The notes beneath the pieces were generated by a model. It saw nothing but the letters and a program-made list of their open reading frames with translations, searched no databases and had not been told where the DNA came from. From assembly GCF_003977615.1 (NCBI RefSeq), contig NZ_RYZR01000005.1, positions 558,001 to 622,000 of the forward strand: a stretch of DNA of 64,000 bases, written 5' to 3'. Source of the stretch: Dyella dinghuensis (lineage in GTDB: Bacteria > Pseudomonadota > Gammaproteobacteria > Xanthomonadales > Rhodanobacteraceae). Shown piece after piece: positions 17,550 through 26,209 of the stretch. A program made the translations under genes and the position numbers. Each line of letters opens with the position of its first letter. The stretch's first letter is position 1.

Positions 17550-18461
17550 ATGTACATCGAGCACACCCCCGCGCTTGGCAATAGCCCACGCCCATTGCCC
17601 GTCGAACCGGCACTGGAATCGCTGCTTAGTCAATCGATGCTACGCGTGGACATCGTGGCGGAGCTGCACTATTGCGGCTCCTGGTTCATGGACGAACCGC
17701 GTTACGACTGCGGACTCTTCCATCTTGTCGGCACCGGCGAGTGCCAGGTAGAAAGCCCAGCCCTGACGGAAGCGCTACAACTTCAGGCGGGCGATCTGGT
17801 GGTGTTCCCACATGGCGATCCGCACCGCTTGAGCTCCGTATCGGATGACTCGGCATCAGCCACCAGCCTGATCTGTGGCGAATTGCATTTCTCCAGCAAC
17901 ACCATGCATCCACTGAGCCACGCATTGCCCGCTTGTTTCGTAGTGCGTGCCGCACATGCCGACAACGTGTTTCGGAGTCTGTCGACCATGATGGTCGACG
18001 TCGCCAACTCGGGATTGGCGGGCCGCCAGATGCTTTTGAACAAACTTGCCGACACACTCTTTACGTTGGCCATCTGCGATTTTGCCCAGCGTCAGACCGA
18101 TCATCGCGGACTGTTCGCCGCGCTCGCCGACACACGCATCTGCAAAGTGCTGCGCGCTGTGCATGAAAATCCCGGCCACGCGTGGACGATGCAATGCATG
18201 GCATCGCTTGCCTGCATGTCGCGTTCCGCATTCGCCGAGCGCTTTGCGCAATTGATGAAAATTCCGCCGATGCAGTACGTCACGCAATGGCGCGTCAGCA
18301 TGGCTGAGCGCTTACTGCGCGACCGGCAGCTGTCCGTAGCCTCGATCGCCGAACAACTCGGCTACAGCAGCGAAGCCGCCTTCCGGCGCCTGTTCAAACG
18401 CGTCAGCGGTGTTTGCCCCGGACGTATTCGCAGCCAGGATCAGGACTACCTGCTCAACTGA
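17550..18461 (+). CDS. AraC-family transcriptional regulator with cupin sensor
   Basis: 303 aa from ATG 17550 (TTG 17544 possible; GGAAG precedes the ATG by nine bases). An N-terminal cupin-like domain (about 20-190; AraC-binding cupin_6 type) includes FHLVGTGECQV and LQAGDLVVFPHGDPHRL. The C-terminal pair of helix-turn-helix motifs (about 205-300) includes SLACMSRSAFAERFAQLM and IAEQLGYSSEAAFRRLFKR. Members of this class often respond to small aromatic or oxidant signals and control divergent or downstream genes. It lies between the bufferin operon and the ECF lipid island, on the same strand as both, so its target is uncertain. Confidence 0.9.
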   Translation: MYIEHTPALGNSPRPLPVEPALESLLSQSMLRVDIVAELHYCGSWFMDEPRYDCGLFHLVGTGECQVESPALTEALQLQAGDLVVFPHGDPHRLSSVSDDSASATSLICGELHFSSNTMHPLSHALPACFVVRAAHADNVFRSLSTMMVDVANSGLAGRQMLLNKLADTLFTLAICDFAQRQTDHRGLFAALADTRICKVLRAVHENPGHAWTMQCMASLACMSRSAFAERFAQLMKIPPMQYVTQWRVSMAERLLRDRQLSVASIAEQLGYSSEAAFRRLFKRVSGVCPGRIRSQDQDYLLN

Positions 18462-18478
18462 TCCGTTTATCGGGTGGA

Positions 18479-18506
18479 TGCATCCAAGGTCTGTCTTCCG
18501 TCGTAT
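18479..18506 (+). promoter_or_regulatory. Candidate ECF-sigma promoter 1 (TGCATCC-N16-CGTAT)
   Basis: TGCATCC at 18479-18485 and CGTAT at 18502-18506, 16 bases apart, lie 35 bases before the start of the secreted protein at 18542. The same two blocks with identical spacing occur at 19354-19381 in front of the desaturase. The CATCC core resembles the -35 of SigK-type promoters. The best candidate user is the SigK-like factor encoded at 26887-27444. Confidence 0.5.
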
Positions 18507-18541
18507 GGGTTCTTATGTGCCCATCACGGCAGACGGACTTC

Positions 18542-19342
18542 ATGGCAAAAGACCAACACGGATCCATCGTCACCCGCGGATTTCTTTTGCTTGTCACGGC
18601 AGGTATAACGCCGCAAACCGTTGCGTCAGACAGGCATTACGTGGGCACCGCCCATGCGAATGACAGCCATGACGTTCTGTACAAGGAAGAACATTTCGTT
18701 TTTGACGACCACGGCGAACGCACTCGTCTGGTCCTCTATCGCTGCCCTTCCGGTGAACCGTTCGCGCGTAAATGGGTGCACGACGTTGCCGGTGCCGAAG
18801 CACCGAATTTCGATCTGATCGATGCACGCAGCGGCTACCGCGAAGGTGTTTTGGGCAAACCAGGCGCTCGCATGGTCTATACCCAGGCAGACGCCCACGC
18901 GTCCGTTCACGTCGAACCTTTGCCGGATCGTCCGAACGAAGTCATCGATGCGGGTTTTGACACGTATGTGCGTCAGCATTGGGATGTATTGCGGGCCAAT
19001 CAGCAGGCACCTGTCGCTTTTGTCGTGCCGAGCCGGCTCGGCTATGTCGATCTGCGACTCACCGACGCGGACGCCGGCACAGCCAATGGTGAACCCGTCC
19101 GCCATTTTCGGCTGAGCATGAATGCCTGGTACGGCTTTGCCGCGCCCTCGATCGATCTGACCTACGGCACAACCGACCAGCGACTGCTGCGCTTCGACGG
19201 AATCAGCAACATTCGCAATGCAGCGGGCAAAAACCAGCGCGTAATCATCGACTTCCCACGCGCAGCCGAGATGGCGGCCCCGAGTGCGACAGACATCCAG
19301 AAGGCCGCGAGCCTCCCGCTCGTCACGCACTGCGCTGCGTAA
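18542..19342 (+). CDS. Secreted protein of unknown function, first gene of the ECF lipid island
   Basis: 266 aa from ATG 18542; an upstream in-frame extension to 18413 overlaps the AraC gene and is unlikely. A hydrophobic segment (about 12-30, ending TVASD) looks like a signal peptide. The mature part has no motif I recognise: it is mixed alpha/beta in character, with LVLYRCPSGEPFARKWV near the N-terminus and a conserved-looking HFRLSMNAWYGFAAPSIDLTY near residue 195. It has a single Cys in that first motif and another near the C-terminus. It is preceded by a candidate ECF promoter and followed after 68 bases by the desaturase with its own copy, so it probably belongs to the same stress regulon. 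A periplasmic role in lipid handling would be a guess. Confidence 0.75.
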   Translation: MAKDQHGSIVTRGFLLLVTAGITPQTVASDRHYVGTAHANDSHDVLYKEEHFVFDDHGERTRLVLYRCPSGEPFARKWVHDVAGAEAPNFDLIDARSGYREGVLGKPGARMVYTQADAHASVHVEPLPDRPNEVIDAGFDTYVRQHWDVLRANQQAPVAFVVPSRLGYVDLRLTDADAGTANGEPVRHFRLSMNAWYGFAAPSIDLTYGTTDQRLLRFDGISNIRNAAGKNQRVIIDFPRAAEMAAPSATDIQKAASLPLVTHCAA

Positions 19343-19353
19343 AGCGCCCCCGC

Positions 19354-19381
19354 TGCATCCGTAGGCCGGGTTCCTCCGTAT
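19354..19381 (+). promoter_or_regulatory. Candidate ECF-sigma promoter 2 (TGCATCC-N16-CGTAT)
   Basis: TGCATCC at 19354-19360 and CGTAT at 19377-19381 are 16 bases apart and lie 29 bases before the desaturase start at 19411. Block sequence and spacing are identical to the site at 18479-18506, while the spacer bases differ. It would drive the long operon from the desaturase through the lipocalin and perhaps the sigma factor. Confidence 0.5.
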
Positions 19382-19410
19382 ATCTCAATAACCCCTTTGC
19401 AGGCACGCTC

Positions 19411-20391
19411 ATGCCCACGCGCGAGACCGACGTCAGGAACGACAAAAGCTTGGCAATCGAACAACGGACACTCGGCGCCGTGGCAGCGTTGCGCGGATGG
19501 TTTGATACGCAAATTCAAATCGACGCTGCCGACGAGCGCGCCAACCGGCTCGACTGGTTACGCGCCGTGCCATTCATTGCACTGCATGTGGCCTGCGTCG
19601 CCGTGTTCTGGGTCGGGGTGTCTCCGGTTGCATTGATCATTGCCACGGCCTTGTATGCGATCCGCATGTTTGCGTTGACGGGCTTTTATCACCGTTATTT
19701 TTCTCACCGGACCTTTCGTACGTCGCGTCCCGTGCAGTTTTTCTTCGCGCTGATTGGTGCCGCGTGCGTACAACGCGGCCCGCTGTGGTGGGCGGCGCAT
19801 CACCGCCATCACCATCGCCATGCCGATACCGAACTTGATCCGCACTCGCCGTCTGTCACCGGCTTTTTGTGGAGCCACATGGGTTGGTTTCTCACGCCGA
19901 ATGCCTTTCGCACGGACATGTCGCGCATTCCCGATCTTCGTGATTACCCGGAACTGCGCTGGCTGGACCGATACGACACCGCCATACCCGTCGCACTCGC
20001 CGTAGTGCTTTACGCGCTTGGCGCCCTACTGCATCACGTTGCCCCGTCACTGGGAACGACCGGCGGACAGATGCTCGTTTGGGGATTCTTCGTTTCGACC
20101 GTGGTGCTATTCCATGCAACGGTCACGATCAACTCCCTCGCCCATCGCTTTGGCCACCGTCGTTACCCGACCGGCGACGATAGCCGCAACAACGTTTGGC
20201 TCGCATTGATCACGTTCGGCGAAGGCTGGCACAACAACCATCATTTCTATCCCGGTTCCGCGCGCCAGGGGTTTCGCTGGTGGGAAATCGATATCACCTG
20301 GTATGGGCTGAAACTGCTCCAGGCATGCGGTCTCGTGTGGGATTTGAAACCGGTCCCCGCCTGGGTCGTCGACAAGGCGAGGCATTCGTGA
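19411..20391 (+). CDS. Fatty-acid desaturase (acyl-CoA/phospholipid delta-9 type)
   Basis: 326 aa integral-membrane di-iron desaturase. The three histidine boxes are present: HRYFSH (94-99), HHRHH (130-134) and HNNHH (273-277). Four hydrophobic helices lie at about 52-90, 105-120, 190-210 and 218-240. It introduces a double bond into saturated acyl chains using oxygen and reduced electron carriers, and so would supply the unsaturated chains that the downstream cyclopropane-synthase-like methyltransferases use. It is the first gene of a tightly coupled run: its stop TGA overlaps the next ATG by one base. A candidate ECF promoter lies 29 bases upstream. Confidence 0.92.
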   Translation: MPTRETDVRNDKSLAIEQRTLGAVAALRGWFDTQIQIDAADERANRLDWLRAVPFIALHVACVAVFWVGVSPVALIIATALYAIRMFALTGFYHRYFSHRTFRTSRPVQFFFALIGAACVQRGPLWWAAHHRHHHRHADTELDPHSPSVTGFLWSHMGWFLTPNAFRTDMSRIPDLRDYPELRWLDRYDTAIPVALAVVLYALGALLHHVAPSLGTTGGQMLVWGFFVSTVVLFHATVTINSLAHRFGHRRYPTGDDSRNNVWLALITFGEGWHNNHHFYPGSARQGFRWWEIDITWYGLKLLQACGLVWDLKPVPAWVVDKARHS

Positions 20392-21668
20392 TGCGTATCG
20401 CTATCGTCGGCTCAGGTATTTCAGGTCTCGCCTCGGCTTACCTGCTGTCGCGCAATCACGATGTCACGCTCTATGAAGCCAATGACTATCTGGGCGGCCA
20501 CACGCACACGCATGCCGTGCAGCAGAACGGCCAGTCGTATGACATCGACACCGGCTTCATCGTCTACAACCCAGCTCACTATCCGCTGTTGACGAAGCTT
20601 TTCGAAGAGCTTCACGTCACCGGCAAGCCGACGACGATGAGCTTCTCGGTGCAAAACGCAGCAAGCGGACTGGAATACAACGCCAGCGATCTCGATGCGC
20701 TGTTCTGTCAACGGCGCAATCTGTTGTCTCCGCGGTTTATCGGCATGGTGCGTGACTTGATGCGCTTCTACCGCGAAGCACCCGCCCTGCTCTCAGAAAG
20801 CCATTCAAACCCGACACTCGGCGAGTATCTCGACGAGCATCGCTATGGCGACGCATTCAAGCACGATCATCTTGTTCCGATGGCTTCGGCATTGTGGTCG
20901 TCACCCGCGCACCAGATTCTTTCGTTTCCTGCGCGCTATCTCGTGCAGTTCATGGCCAATCACCAGATGCTGCAGGTGTCGGGCCGCCCGGAATGGCGCG
21001 TGGTGCAAGGCGGTTCATCGACCTATATCGGCGCGATGATGAAGCAGTGGTGCGTCAGGGTCCGATTGAAGCAGCCGGTGCTTTCCGTGAAACGCCTTCG
21101 CCACGGCGTGGAGGTGACGACGCTGCATGGAACCGAGGACTTCGATCATGTCGTGATGGCATGCCACAGCGATCAGGCACTGGCACTTCTGCACGACGCC
21201 AGCGAGTCCGAGCACGAAGTACTCAGCGCTATCCGCTATCAGGCAAACGACACGGTATTGCACACCGACGCGTCCTTGCTCCCGCGAAATCGCAAAGCGT
21301 GGGCAGCGTGGAATGCCTATATCCCTAAAGATCCAGGGGACGATTGCACGGTCAGCTATTGCATGAACAAGCTGCAAGGTGTCGTGTCGCCCGAGCCGTT
21401 TATCGTGACACTCAATCGCACCGATGCCATTGATCCCGCCCGCGTTCTGCGGCGCATGTCTTACCACCACCCGGTTTACGACAGTGCGTCAGTGGCTGCG
21501 CAAAAGCGCAAGAGTGAAATCCAGGGTCATCGACGCACCTGGTACGCCGGCGCTTATTGGGGGTGGGGCTTTCATGAAGACGGCATGCGTAGTGCCGTCG
21601 AGGTCGCCGATGCGTTGGAACAAATCGGCACGGAATTTACATCCTTCTCGACGAGGATGATTGCGTGA
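20391..21668 (+). CDS. FAD-dependent amine-oxidase-like oxidoreductase
   Basis: 425 aa. The dinucleotide-binding motif IVGSGISGLASAYLLS is at residues 4-19, followed by YEANDYLGGHTHTH and IDTGFIVYN. The C-terminal FAD-binding part has WYAGAYWGWGFHEDG. It belongs to the NAD(P)/FAD amine-oxidase-like family that is found next to DUF1365 and Cfa-like genes in many proteobacteria. The reaction is unproven; oxidation or isomerisation of an acyl chain is the likely role. Start is ATG 20391, overlapping the desaturase stop; the stop overlaps the DUF1365 start by one base. Confidence 0.9.
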   Translation: MRIAIVGSGISGLASAYLLSRNHDVTLYEANDYLGGHTHTHAVQQNGQSYDIDTGFIVYNPAHYPLLTKLFEELHVTGKPTTMSFSVQNAASGLEYNASDLDALFCQRRNLLSPRFIGMVRDLMRFYREAPALLSESHSNPTLGEYLDEHRYGDAFKHDHLVPMASALWSSPAHQILSFPARYLVQFMANHQMLQVSGRPEWRVVQGGSSTYIGAMMKQWCVRVRLKQPVLSVKRLRHGVEVTTLHGTEDFDHVVMACHSDQALALLHDASESEHEVLSAIRYQANDTVLHTDASLLPRNRKAWAAWNAYIPKDPGDDCTVSYCMNKLQGVVSPEPFIVTLNRTDAIDPARVLRRMSYHHPVYDSASVAAQKRKSEIQGHRRTWYAGAYWGWGFHEDGMRSAVEVADALEQIGTEFTSFSTRMIA

Positions 21669-22474
21669 TGGGCGACTCATCCTGGTCCAGCGCCATCTAC
21701 GAAGGAACCGTGACGCATCGCCGCTACGCGCCGCGTGCACATGCGTTTTCCTATCGCATGGCGCAGCTGTATCTGGATCTGGATGAAGTGGACCGCGTGT
21801 TCGATCGACGGTTGTTCTGGTCGGTAAACCGCAGGAACTTCGTCGAATGGCGCCGCGCGGACTATCTCGGCCCATCCGACATACCGCTGGCGGAAGCAGT
21901 GCGTCAACGAGTTCGCGAACAGACCGGGCGAACCATCGCTGGCCCGATCCGCATGCTTACGCACCTTCGCTATGCGGGACATATCTTTAATCCCGTTACG
22001 TTTTATTACTGCTTTGAACCCGACGGAAGCACGCTTGATTGCGTCGTTGCCGAGATCACCAATACACCGTGGCGCGAACGTCATGCGTATGCGCTCTCGG
22101 TCAATGACGCCCAAACGCATGGCCGCGCATTTCACTGGGACATCGCGAAGTCGTTCCACGTCTCGCCCTTCATGCCGATGGATCGAAGGTACCACTGGCG
22201 GTTCACGGCGCCCGCCCACGATCTGCTCGTCCACATGAAGGTATTGGAAGCCGAACGACTGGATTTCGATGCCACGCTGTCACTGGCACGCCAGCCCATC
22301 AATGGGCGGTCACTTGCGCGCGTGCTGTGGCGCTACCCGCTGATGACGGTGCAAGTGGTTACCGCCATCCATTGGCAGGCCCTGCGTCTGTGGCTCAAGC
22401 GCAATCCGGTTCACGATCATCCTGCTCGATCCGCTCATGCCACTGCCGCCCCTCGGCTACGGGATACCTTATGA
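21668..22474 (+). CDS. DUF1365 family protein
   Basis: 268 aa. Conserved family segments include YEGTVTHRRYAPRAHAFSYR near the start, LTHLRYAGHIFNPVTFYYCF (about 99-118) and KSFHVSPFMPMDRRY (about 158-172). The function of DUF1365 is unknown; it almost always lies between an FAD oxidoreductase and a Cfa-like methyltransferase, as here, and is thought to take part in acyl-chain modification. Start is ATG 21668, or GTG 21665 one codon earlier. It overlaps the methyltransferase start by four bases. Confidence 0.88.
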   Translation: MGDSSWSSAIYEGTVTHRRYAPRAHAFSYRMAQLYLDLDEVDRVFDRRLFWSVNRRNFVEWRRADYLGPSDIPLAEAVRQRVREQTGRTIAGPIRMLTHLRYAGHIFNPVTFYYCFEPDGSTLDCVVAEITNTPWRERHAYALSVNDAQTHGRAFHWDIAKSFHVSPFMPMDRRYHWRFTAPAHDLLVHMKVLEAERLDFDATLSLARQPINGRSLARVLWRYPLMTVQVVTAIHWQALRLWLKRNPVHDHPARSAHATAAPRLRDTL

Positions 22475-23769
22475 ACGAGCTCGTCTCTCAGGCGACCCCT
22501 CGCACGACAAGGCGTGATGCATCGGCCTTCGATCGCTTTCTTCGCAACCGTTTGATCGAACGCTTGCGTGGCCTACGTCACGGACAGCTTATCGTCCACG
22601 ATAGATGGGGGAGCGTTGAGCTTGGCGATGCGTCATCAGATGACGCGTCGTTGATCGTCAACGTTACCGTGCGCGACCCTGCGTTTTATCGCGCGGTCGC
22701 CATGCAAGGAAGCGTCGGCGCAGGTGACGCCTATGGCGACGGCGACTGGCATTGCGACAATCTCGTCGGACTTGTGCAATTGCTCGTTCGCAACCGGGAC
22801 TTGCTCGATGGCATGGAGAGTGGTGCCGCACGCATCGGCGGAGCCATATTGAAGTTGTGGCATGCATTGCGTCGAAATACGCGCGAAGGAAGCCGTCGTA
22901 ACATTGCCGAACACTACGATCTCGGCAACGATTTTTTCAGCACCTTCTTGTCGTCCGACATGATGTATTCGTCGGCATTGTGGTCCGACGACAGTGACAC
23001 GCTTGAACGAGCGTCAACACGAAAACTGGATGTCATCTGCCAGAAGCTCGACCTGCGTCCCGGCCTTCGCGTCGTGGAGATTGGCACGGGCTGGGGTGGA
23101 TTTGCGATCCATGCCGCCAAGTACTACGGCTGCCACGTTACAACGACAACGATATCGCGCGAACAATATACGCTCGCCAAGCGGCGTGTGGACGAACAGG
23201 GCTTGGGCGATTCGATAACCTTGCTCGTGCAGGACTATCGCGATCTGGAAGGTCAATACGATCGTCTTGTGTCCATCGAGATGGTCGAAGCCATTGGCGC
23301 CGAATATCTTCCTGCGTATTTTTCAAAACTGACGCAGTTATTGAAGCCCGATGGCACCGCGCTCGTTCAAGCCATCACCATCGAAGATCACCGCTATACG
23401 CAAGCACTTCGTTCGGTCGACTTCATCAAGCGACATGTTTTTCCCGGCAGCTTTATTCCTTCCATCAACGCCATGCTTTCCGCCAAGTCCGAAGTCAGCG
23501 ACATGGCACTCGTGCATCTTGAGGATTTTGGCCAGTCCTACGCTCGCACCTTGCATGCGTGGCGTCAGCGCTTCATGGGCGCGTTGCCGCAAGTCAGAGC
23601 GCAGCATTTCGACGAGCGCTTTATCCGTCTCTGGGAATTTTATCTGGCCTATTGCGAGGGCGGATTTCTGGAGCGATCGATTGGCGTATCGCATTTGTTA
23701 TTCGCGCGCCCCAAGGCTCAACCCCGTGCCACACGCTGGACGGATGCGACGGAGGCCACGCATCTATGA
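22471..23769 (+). CDS. Cyclopropane-fatty-acyl-phospholipid synthase-like methyltransferase, copy 1
   Basis: 432 aa. An N-terminal domain (about 1-130) of Cfa type is followed by the SAM-dependent methyltransferase domain. It contains NIAEHYDLGNDFF, MYSSALW, the SAM-binding motif VVEIGTGWGGFAIHAAKYYG and the C-terminal RLWEFYLAYCEGGF, all standard in Cfa enzymes. Cfa adds a methylene bridge from SAM across a double bond of membrane phospholipids; relatives instead make methyl-branched or furan chain precursors. The neighbours (desaturase, FAD enzyme, DUF1365, a second Cfa-like protein) suggest a multi-step modification. It overlaps the genes on each side by four bases. Confidence 0.9.
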   Translation: MNELVSQATPRTTRRDASAFDRFLRNRLIERLRGLRHGQLIVHDRWGSVELGDASSDDASLIVNVTVRDPAFYRAVAMQGSVGAGDAYGDGDWHCDNLVGLVQLLVRNRDLLDGMESGAARIGGAILKLWHALRRNTREGSRRNIAEHYDLGNDFFSTFLSSDMMYSSALWSDDSDTLERASTRKLDVICQKLDLRPGLRVVEIGTGWGGFAIHAAKYYGCHVTTTTISREQYTLAKRRVDEQGLGDSITLLVQDYRDLEGQYDRLVSIEMVEAIGAEYLPAYFSKLTQLLKPDGTALVQAITIEDHRYTQALRSVDFIKRHVFPGSFIPSINAMLSAKSEVSDMALVHLEDFGQSYARTLHAWRQRFMGALPQVRAQHFDERFIRLWEFYLAYCEGGFLERSIGVSHLLFARPKAQPRATRWTDATEATHL

Positions 23770-24326
23770 ATTTCTGGGGCAATCTCATCGGCTATCAAGT
23801 CGTCTGGTTCACGGCAGTGATCGGCGCAGCGCATGGGAAGACGTGGCCCGGCGTCACCGTCGGAGCGCTTTTCGTTCTATGGCAAATTCTTAGGGCCGAT
23901 TATCCCTACGCAGAATGGCGGTTGCTTATTTGCGCCGTCACGCTCGGTATCGTCATTGAAGGCGTTCTCGCTCGAACGAGTTGGGCAACCTATGCAGCAT
24001 CCGCCCCAGCTATTCCACCGGGTGGTGCACCGCTCTGGATCCTGGCTATTTGGGCGTCTTTCTCCACGACGCTTAATCGCAGTCTCGCGTATTTGCGCGA
24101 ACGTCTCTGGCTTGCATGGCTGCTCGGCGCCATCGGTGCACCGCTTGCTTACCTGGGCGCGCAGCGAGGTTGGGGGTCGGTGGTCTTTCAGCAGCCCTCC
24201 TGGCGCGGGCTGACGTGGATCGCGTGCAGCTGGGCCGTGGCGATGCCTTTGCTGGCGTTTCTCGCCCGTCGCTGGACATCGCTCTATCGATTGAAACCTG
24301 CACTGATACGGACCACGAAATCATGA
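23766..24326 (+). CDS. DUF2878 membrane protein
   Basis: 186 aa with about five predicted membrane helices, beginning MNFWGNLIGYQVVWFTAVIG, which is typical of DUF2878. The family has no known activity and is found almost only in operons with Cfa-like, DUF1365 and DUF1295 genes. The small size and helical packing would fit a membrane anchor or acyl-chain-handling subunit. Its start and stop overlap the neighbouring genes by four bases each, so it is made together with them. Confidence 0.85.
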   Translation: MNFWGNLIGYQVVWFTAVIGAAHGKTWPGVTVGALFVLWQILRADYPYAEWRLLICAVTLGIVIEGVLARTSWATYAASAPAIPPGGAPLWILAIWASFSTTLNRSLAYLRERLWLAWLLGAIGAPLAYLGAQRGWGSVVFQQPSWRGLTWIACSWAVAMPLLAFLARRWTSLYRLKPALIRTTKS

Positions 24327-25123
24327 GCATAGGGATGCAATGCCTACTGCTCCTGATCGTCATGGTCATCATCATGACGCTTGGTTGGCGTTGGCAGAAA
24401 AGACGTTCGAACGCAGGCATCGTCGACGTACTTTGGTCGATTGGCGTTGGGCTCGGTGCCGTGCTGATGGCACTGATGAGCGATGGTGCAGCGTTGCCGC
24501 GATCACTGGGCGCCGTGTTCGGCGCGGCATGGGCGGCGCGTCTGGCGTTGCACTTGTGGCGACGTGTCAGCCACGAGCATGAAGACGGACGTTACCGGCA
24601 ACTGCGCAGGCACTGGCGCGGCAATCAGACAAAGTTCTTTCTGTTCTTCCAGTTTCAAGCCGCGCTTGTTGTGCTCTTTTCGTTGCCGTTCGCAGCGGTC
24701 GCGCGCAACCCGACTTCTCAAATTACCCCCGCTCTATTCGTAGGAGCAGTTATCTGGGCAATCGCCATCCTGGGCGAAACGGTGGCTGATCGGCAGCTCA
24801 CACGCTTCCGACAAAACCCGGCTCACAGCGGCAAAACGTGCCGTGAGGGGTTGTGGCGTTACTCACGCCATCCCAATTACTTCTTTGAGTGGCTGCACTG
24901 GTTTGCCTATGTCGCACTAGCGTGGGGATCGTCACTGGCGTGGCTGGCCTGGTCGGGCCCGATCGTGATGTACATCTTCTTGCGCTGGATTAGCGGCATC
25001 ACGTTTACCGAAGCGCAAGCCGTCCGCCATCGCGGCGACGACTATCGCGAGTATCAGCGCACAACGTCCATGCTGATCCCGTGGTTTCCGAAGTCCACAA
25101 CATCAGACAAGGGGCTCACATGA
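24323..25123 (+). CDS. DUF1295 membrane enzyme (steroid 5-alpha-reductase-like)
   Basis: 266 aa with about six membrane helices. The C-terminal half carries CREGLWRYSRHPNYFFEWLHW, the hallmark of the DUF1295 / isoprenylcysteine-methyltransferase / steroid-reductase fold, where a cofactor (NADPH or SAM) binds. The N-terminus includes SNAGIVDVLWSIGVGLGAV. In this context it is likely to reduce or modify acyl chains, but the reaction is not known. It is coupled by four-base overlaps to DUF2878 upstream and the second Cfa-like gene downstream. Confidence 0.87.
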   Translation: MSIGMQCLLLLIVMVIIMTLGWRWQKRRSNAGIVDVLWSIGVGLGAVLMALMSDGAALPRSLGAVFGAAWAARLALHLWRRVSHEHEDGRYRQLRRHWRGNQTKFFLFFQFQAALVVLFSLPFAAVARNPTSQITPALFVGAVIWAIAILGETVADRQLTRFRQNPAHSGKTCREGLWRYSRHPNYFFEWLHWFAYVALAWGSSLAWLAWSGPIVMYIFLRWISGITFTEAQAVRHRGDDYREYQRTTSMLIPWFPKSTTSDKGLT

Positions 25124-26205
25124 GTACCGCCGCCGTGGCAACGAATGCATTGGCTTCCGATCGAGCAGCAGCTGGCCTGCTCGGACTGGCCGAACGCCGG
25201 CTGGTTCCGGATGTATTGATACGCATGGGCATTCGGCAACTCTGCGCACAGCGGCTTCGCGAGGAGCGTCAAGGCGGCGCGAACAAGGAGGCGGCGCTTT
25301 ATCAGCAGCGAATCGAAGCGTTGCGCTGCAGCCCAGTCGCGATTCACACCGATGCCGCCAATGCGCAGCATTACGAACTTCCCGCAGCGTTCTTCCAGCA
25401 ATGCCTCGGACCGCGAATGAAGTATTCGTCGTGTTACTACCCTACCGGCGAGGAAACATTGGCGCAGGCAGAAGAAGCCATGCTTGCGCTGTACGGTGAA
25501 CGCGCGCAGCTTGCAGATGGGCAGGATATTCTTGAGCTCGGCTGCGGATGGGGTTCATTGACGTTATGGATGGCCGAACGTTTTCCGAATTCGCGCATTA
25601 CTGCCGTATCCAACTCGAACTCGCAACGCATCCACATCCAGAAGGCGTGCGGCGAGCGTGGCATTTACAACGTTCGCATCATCACCAGCGATGTCAATGC
25701 ACTGGCACTGGATGCGGAGGCTTTCGATCGCTGTGTCTCGATCGAGATGTTCGAACACATGCGCAATTACGAGACACTGCTCGCTCGCATCGCAGGCTGG
25801 CTTCGTCCGTCAGGGAAGTTGTTCCTGCACATATTTGCGCATCAAACGCTGATGTACCCGTTTGAGACCGAAGGCGGCGACAACTGGATGGGACGTCACT
25901 TCTTCACGGGTGGTCTTATGCCATCCGTCGACACGCTGCTTTGGTTTCAGCGCGATCTCTTTCTCGAGGAACGCTGGAAGGTCGATGGCACACACTATCA
26001 ACGAACTGCGAACGACTGGCTCGCGAATCAGGACAGGCATGAGGCGGAAGTGATGCGCGCGCTGACGCGTGCTTACGGCACCCAGCAGGCGTCGCTTTGG
26101 TTCCAGCGTTGGCGCATGTTCTGGATGGCATGTGCGGAGTTGTTTGGCTATGACCATGGCCAACAATGGCTCGTCGCCCATTACCGTTTTGCGCGCCCGG
26201 ACTGA
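25120..26205 (+). CDS. Cyclopropane-synthase-like methyltransferase, copy 2
   Basis: 361 aa. Methyltransferase domain with HYELPAAFFQQCLGPRMKYSS, SAM motif ILELGCGWGSLTLWMAERFP, EMFEHMRNYE and LFLHIFAHQTL. It is shorter than copy 1 and its N-terminal Cfa domain is reduced, like the group of SAM methyltransferases that sit beside DUF1295 in proteobacterial ECF regulons. Because copy 1 has the full Cfa layout, this one may act on a different intermediate or on a double-bond product of the FAD enzyme. Four-base overlap with DUF1295; the lipocalin gene follows after four bases. Confidence 0.88.
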   Translation: MSTAAVATNALASDRAAAGLLGLAERRLVPDVLIRMGIRQLCAQRLREERQGGANKEAALYQQRIEALRCSPVAIHTDAANAQHYELPAAFFQQCLGPRMKYSSCYYPTGEETLAQAEEAMLALYGERAQLADGQDILELGCGWGSLTLWMAERFPNSRITAVSNSNSQRIHIQKACGERGIYNVRIITSDVNALALDAEAFDRCVSIEMFEHMRNYETLLARIAGWLRPSGKLFLHIFAHQTLMYPFETEGGDNWMGRHFFTGGLMPSVDTLLWFQRDLFLEERWKVDGTHYQRTANDWLANQDRHEAEVMRALTRAYGTQQASLWFQRWRMFWMACAELFGYDHGQQWLVAHYRFARPD

Positions 26206-26209
26206 CATC

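Noticed and set aside
18460-18483. TGATCC after the AraC gene as an RpoE/ChrR-type -35
   Set aside because: The base pattern 18 bases on (TCCAAG) does not fit the matching -10, and the anti-sigma is RskA-like, not ChrR; the TGCATCC-N16-CGTAT pair explains the site better.
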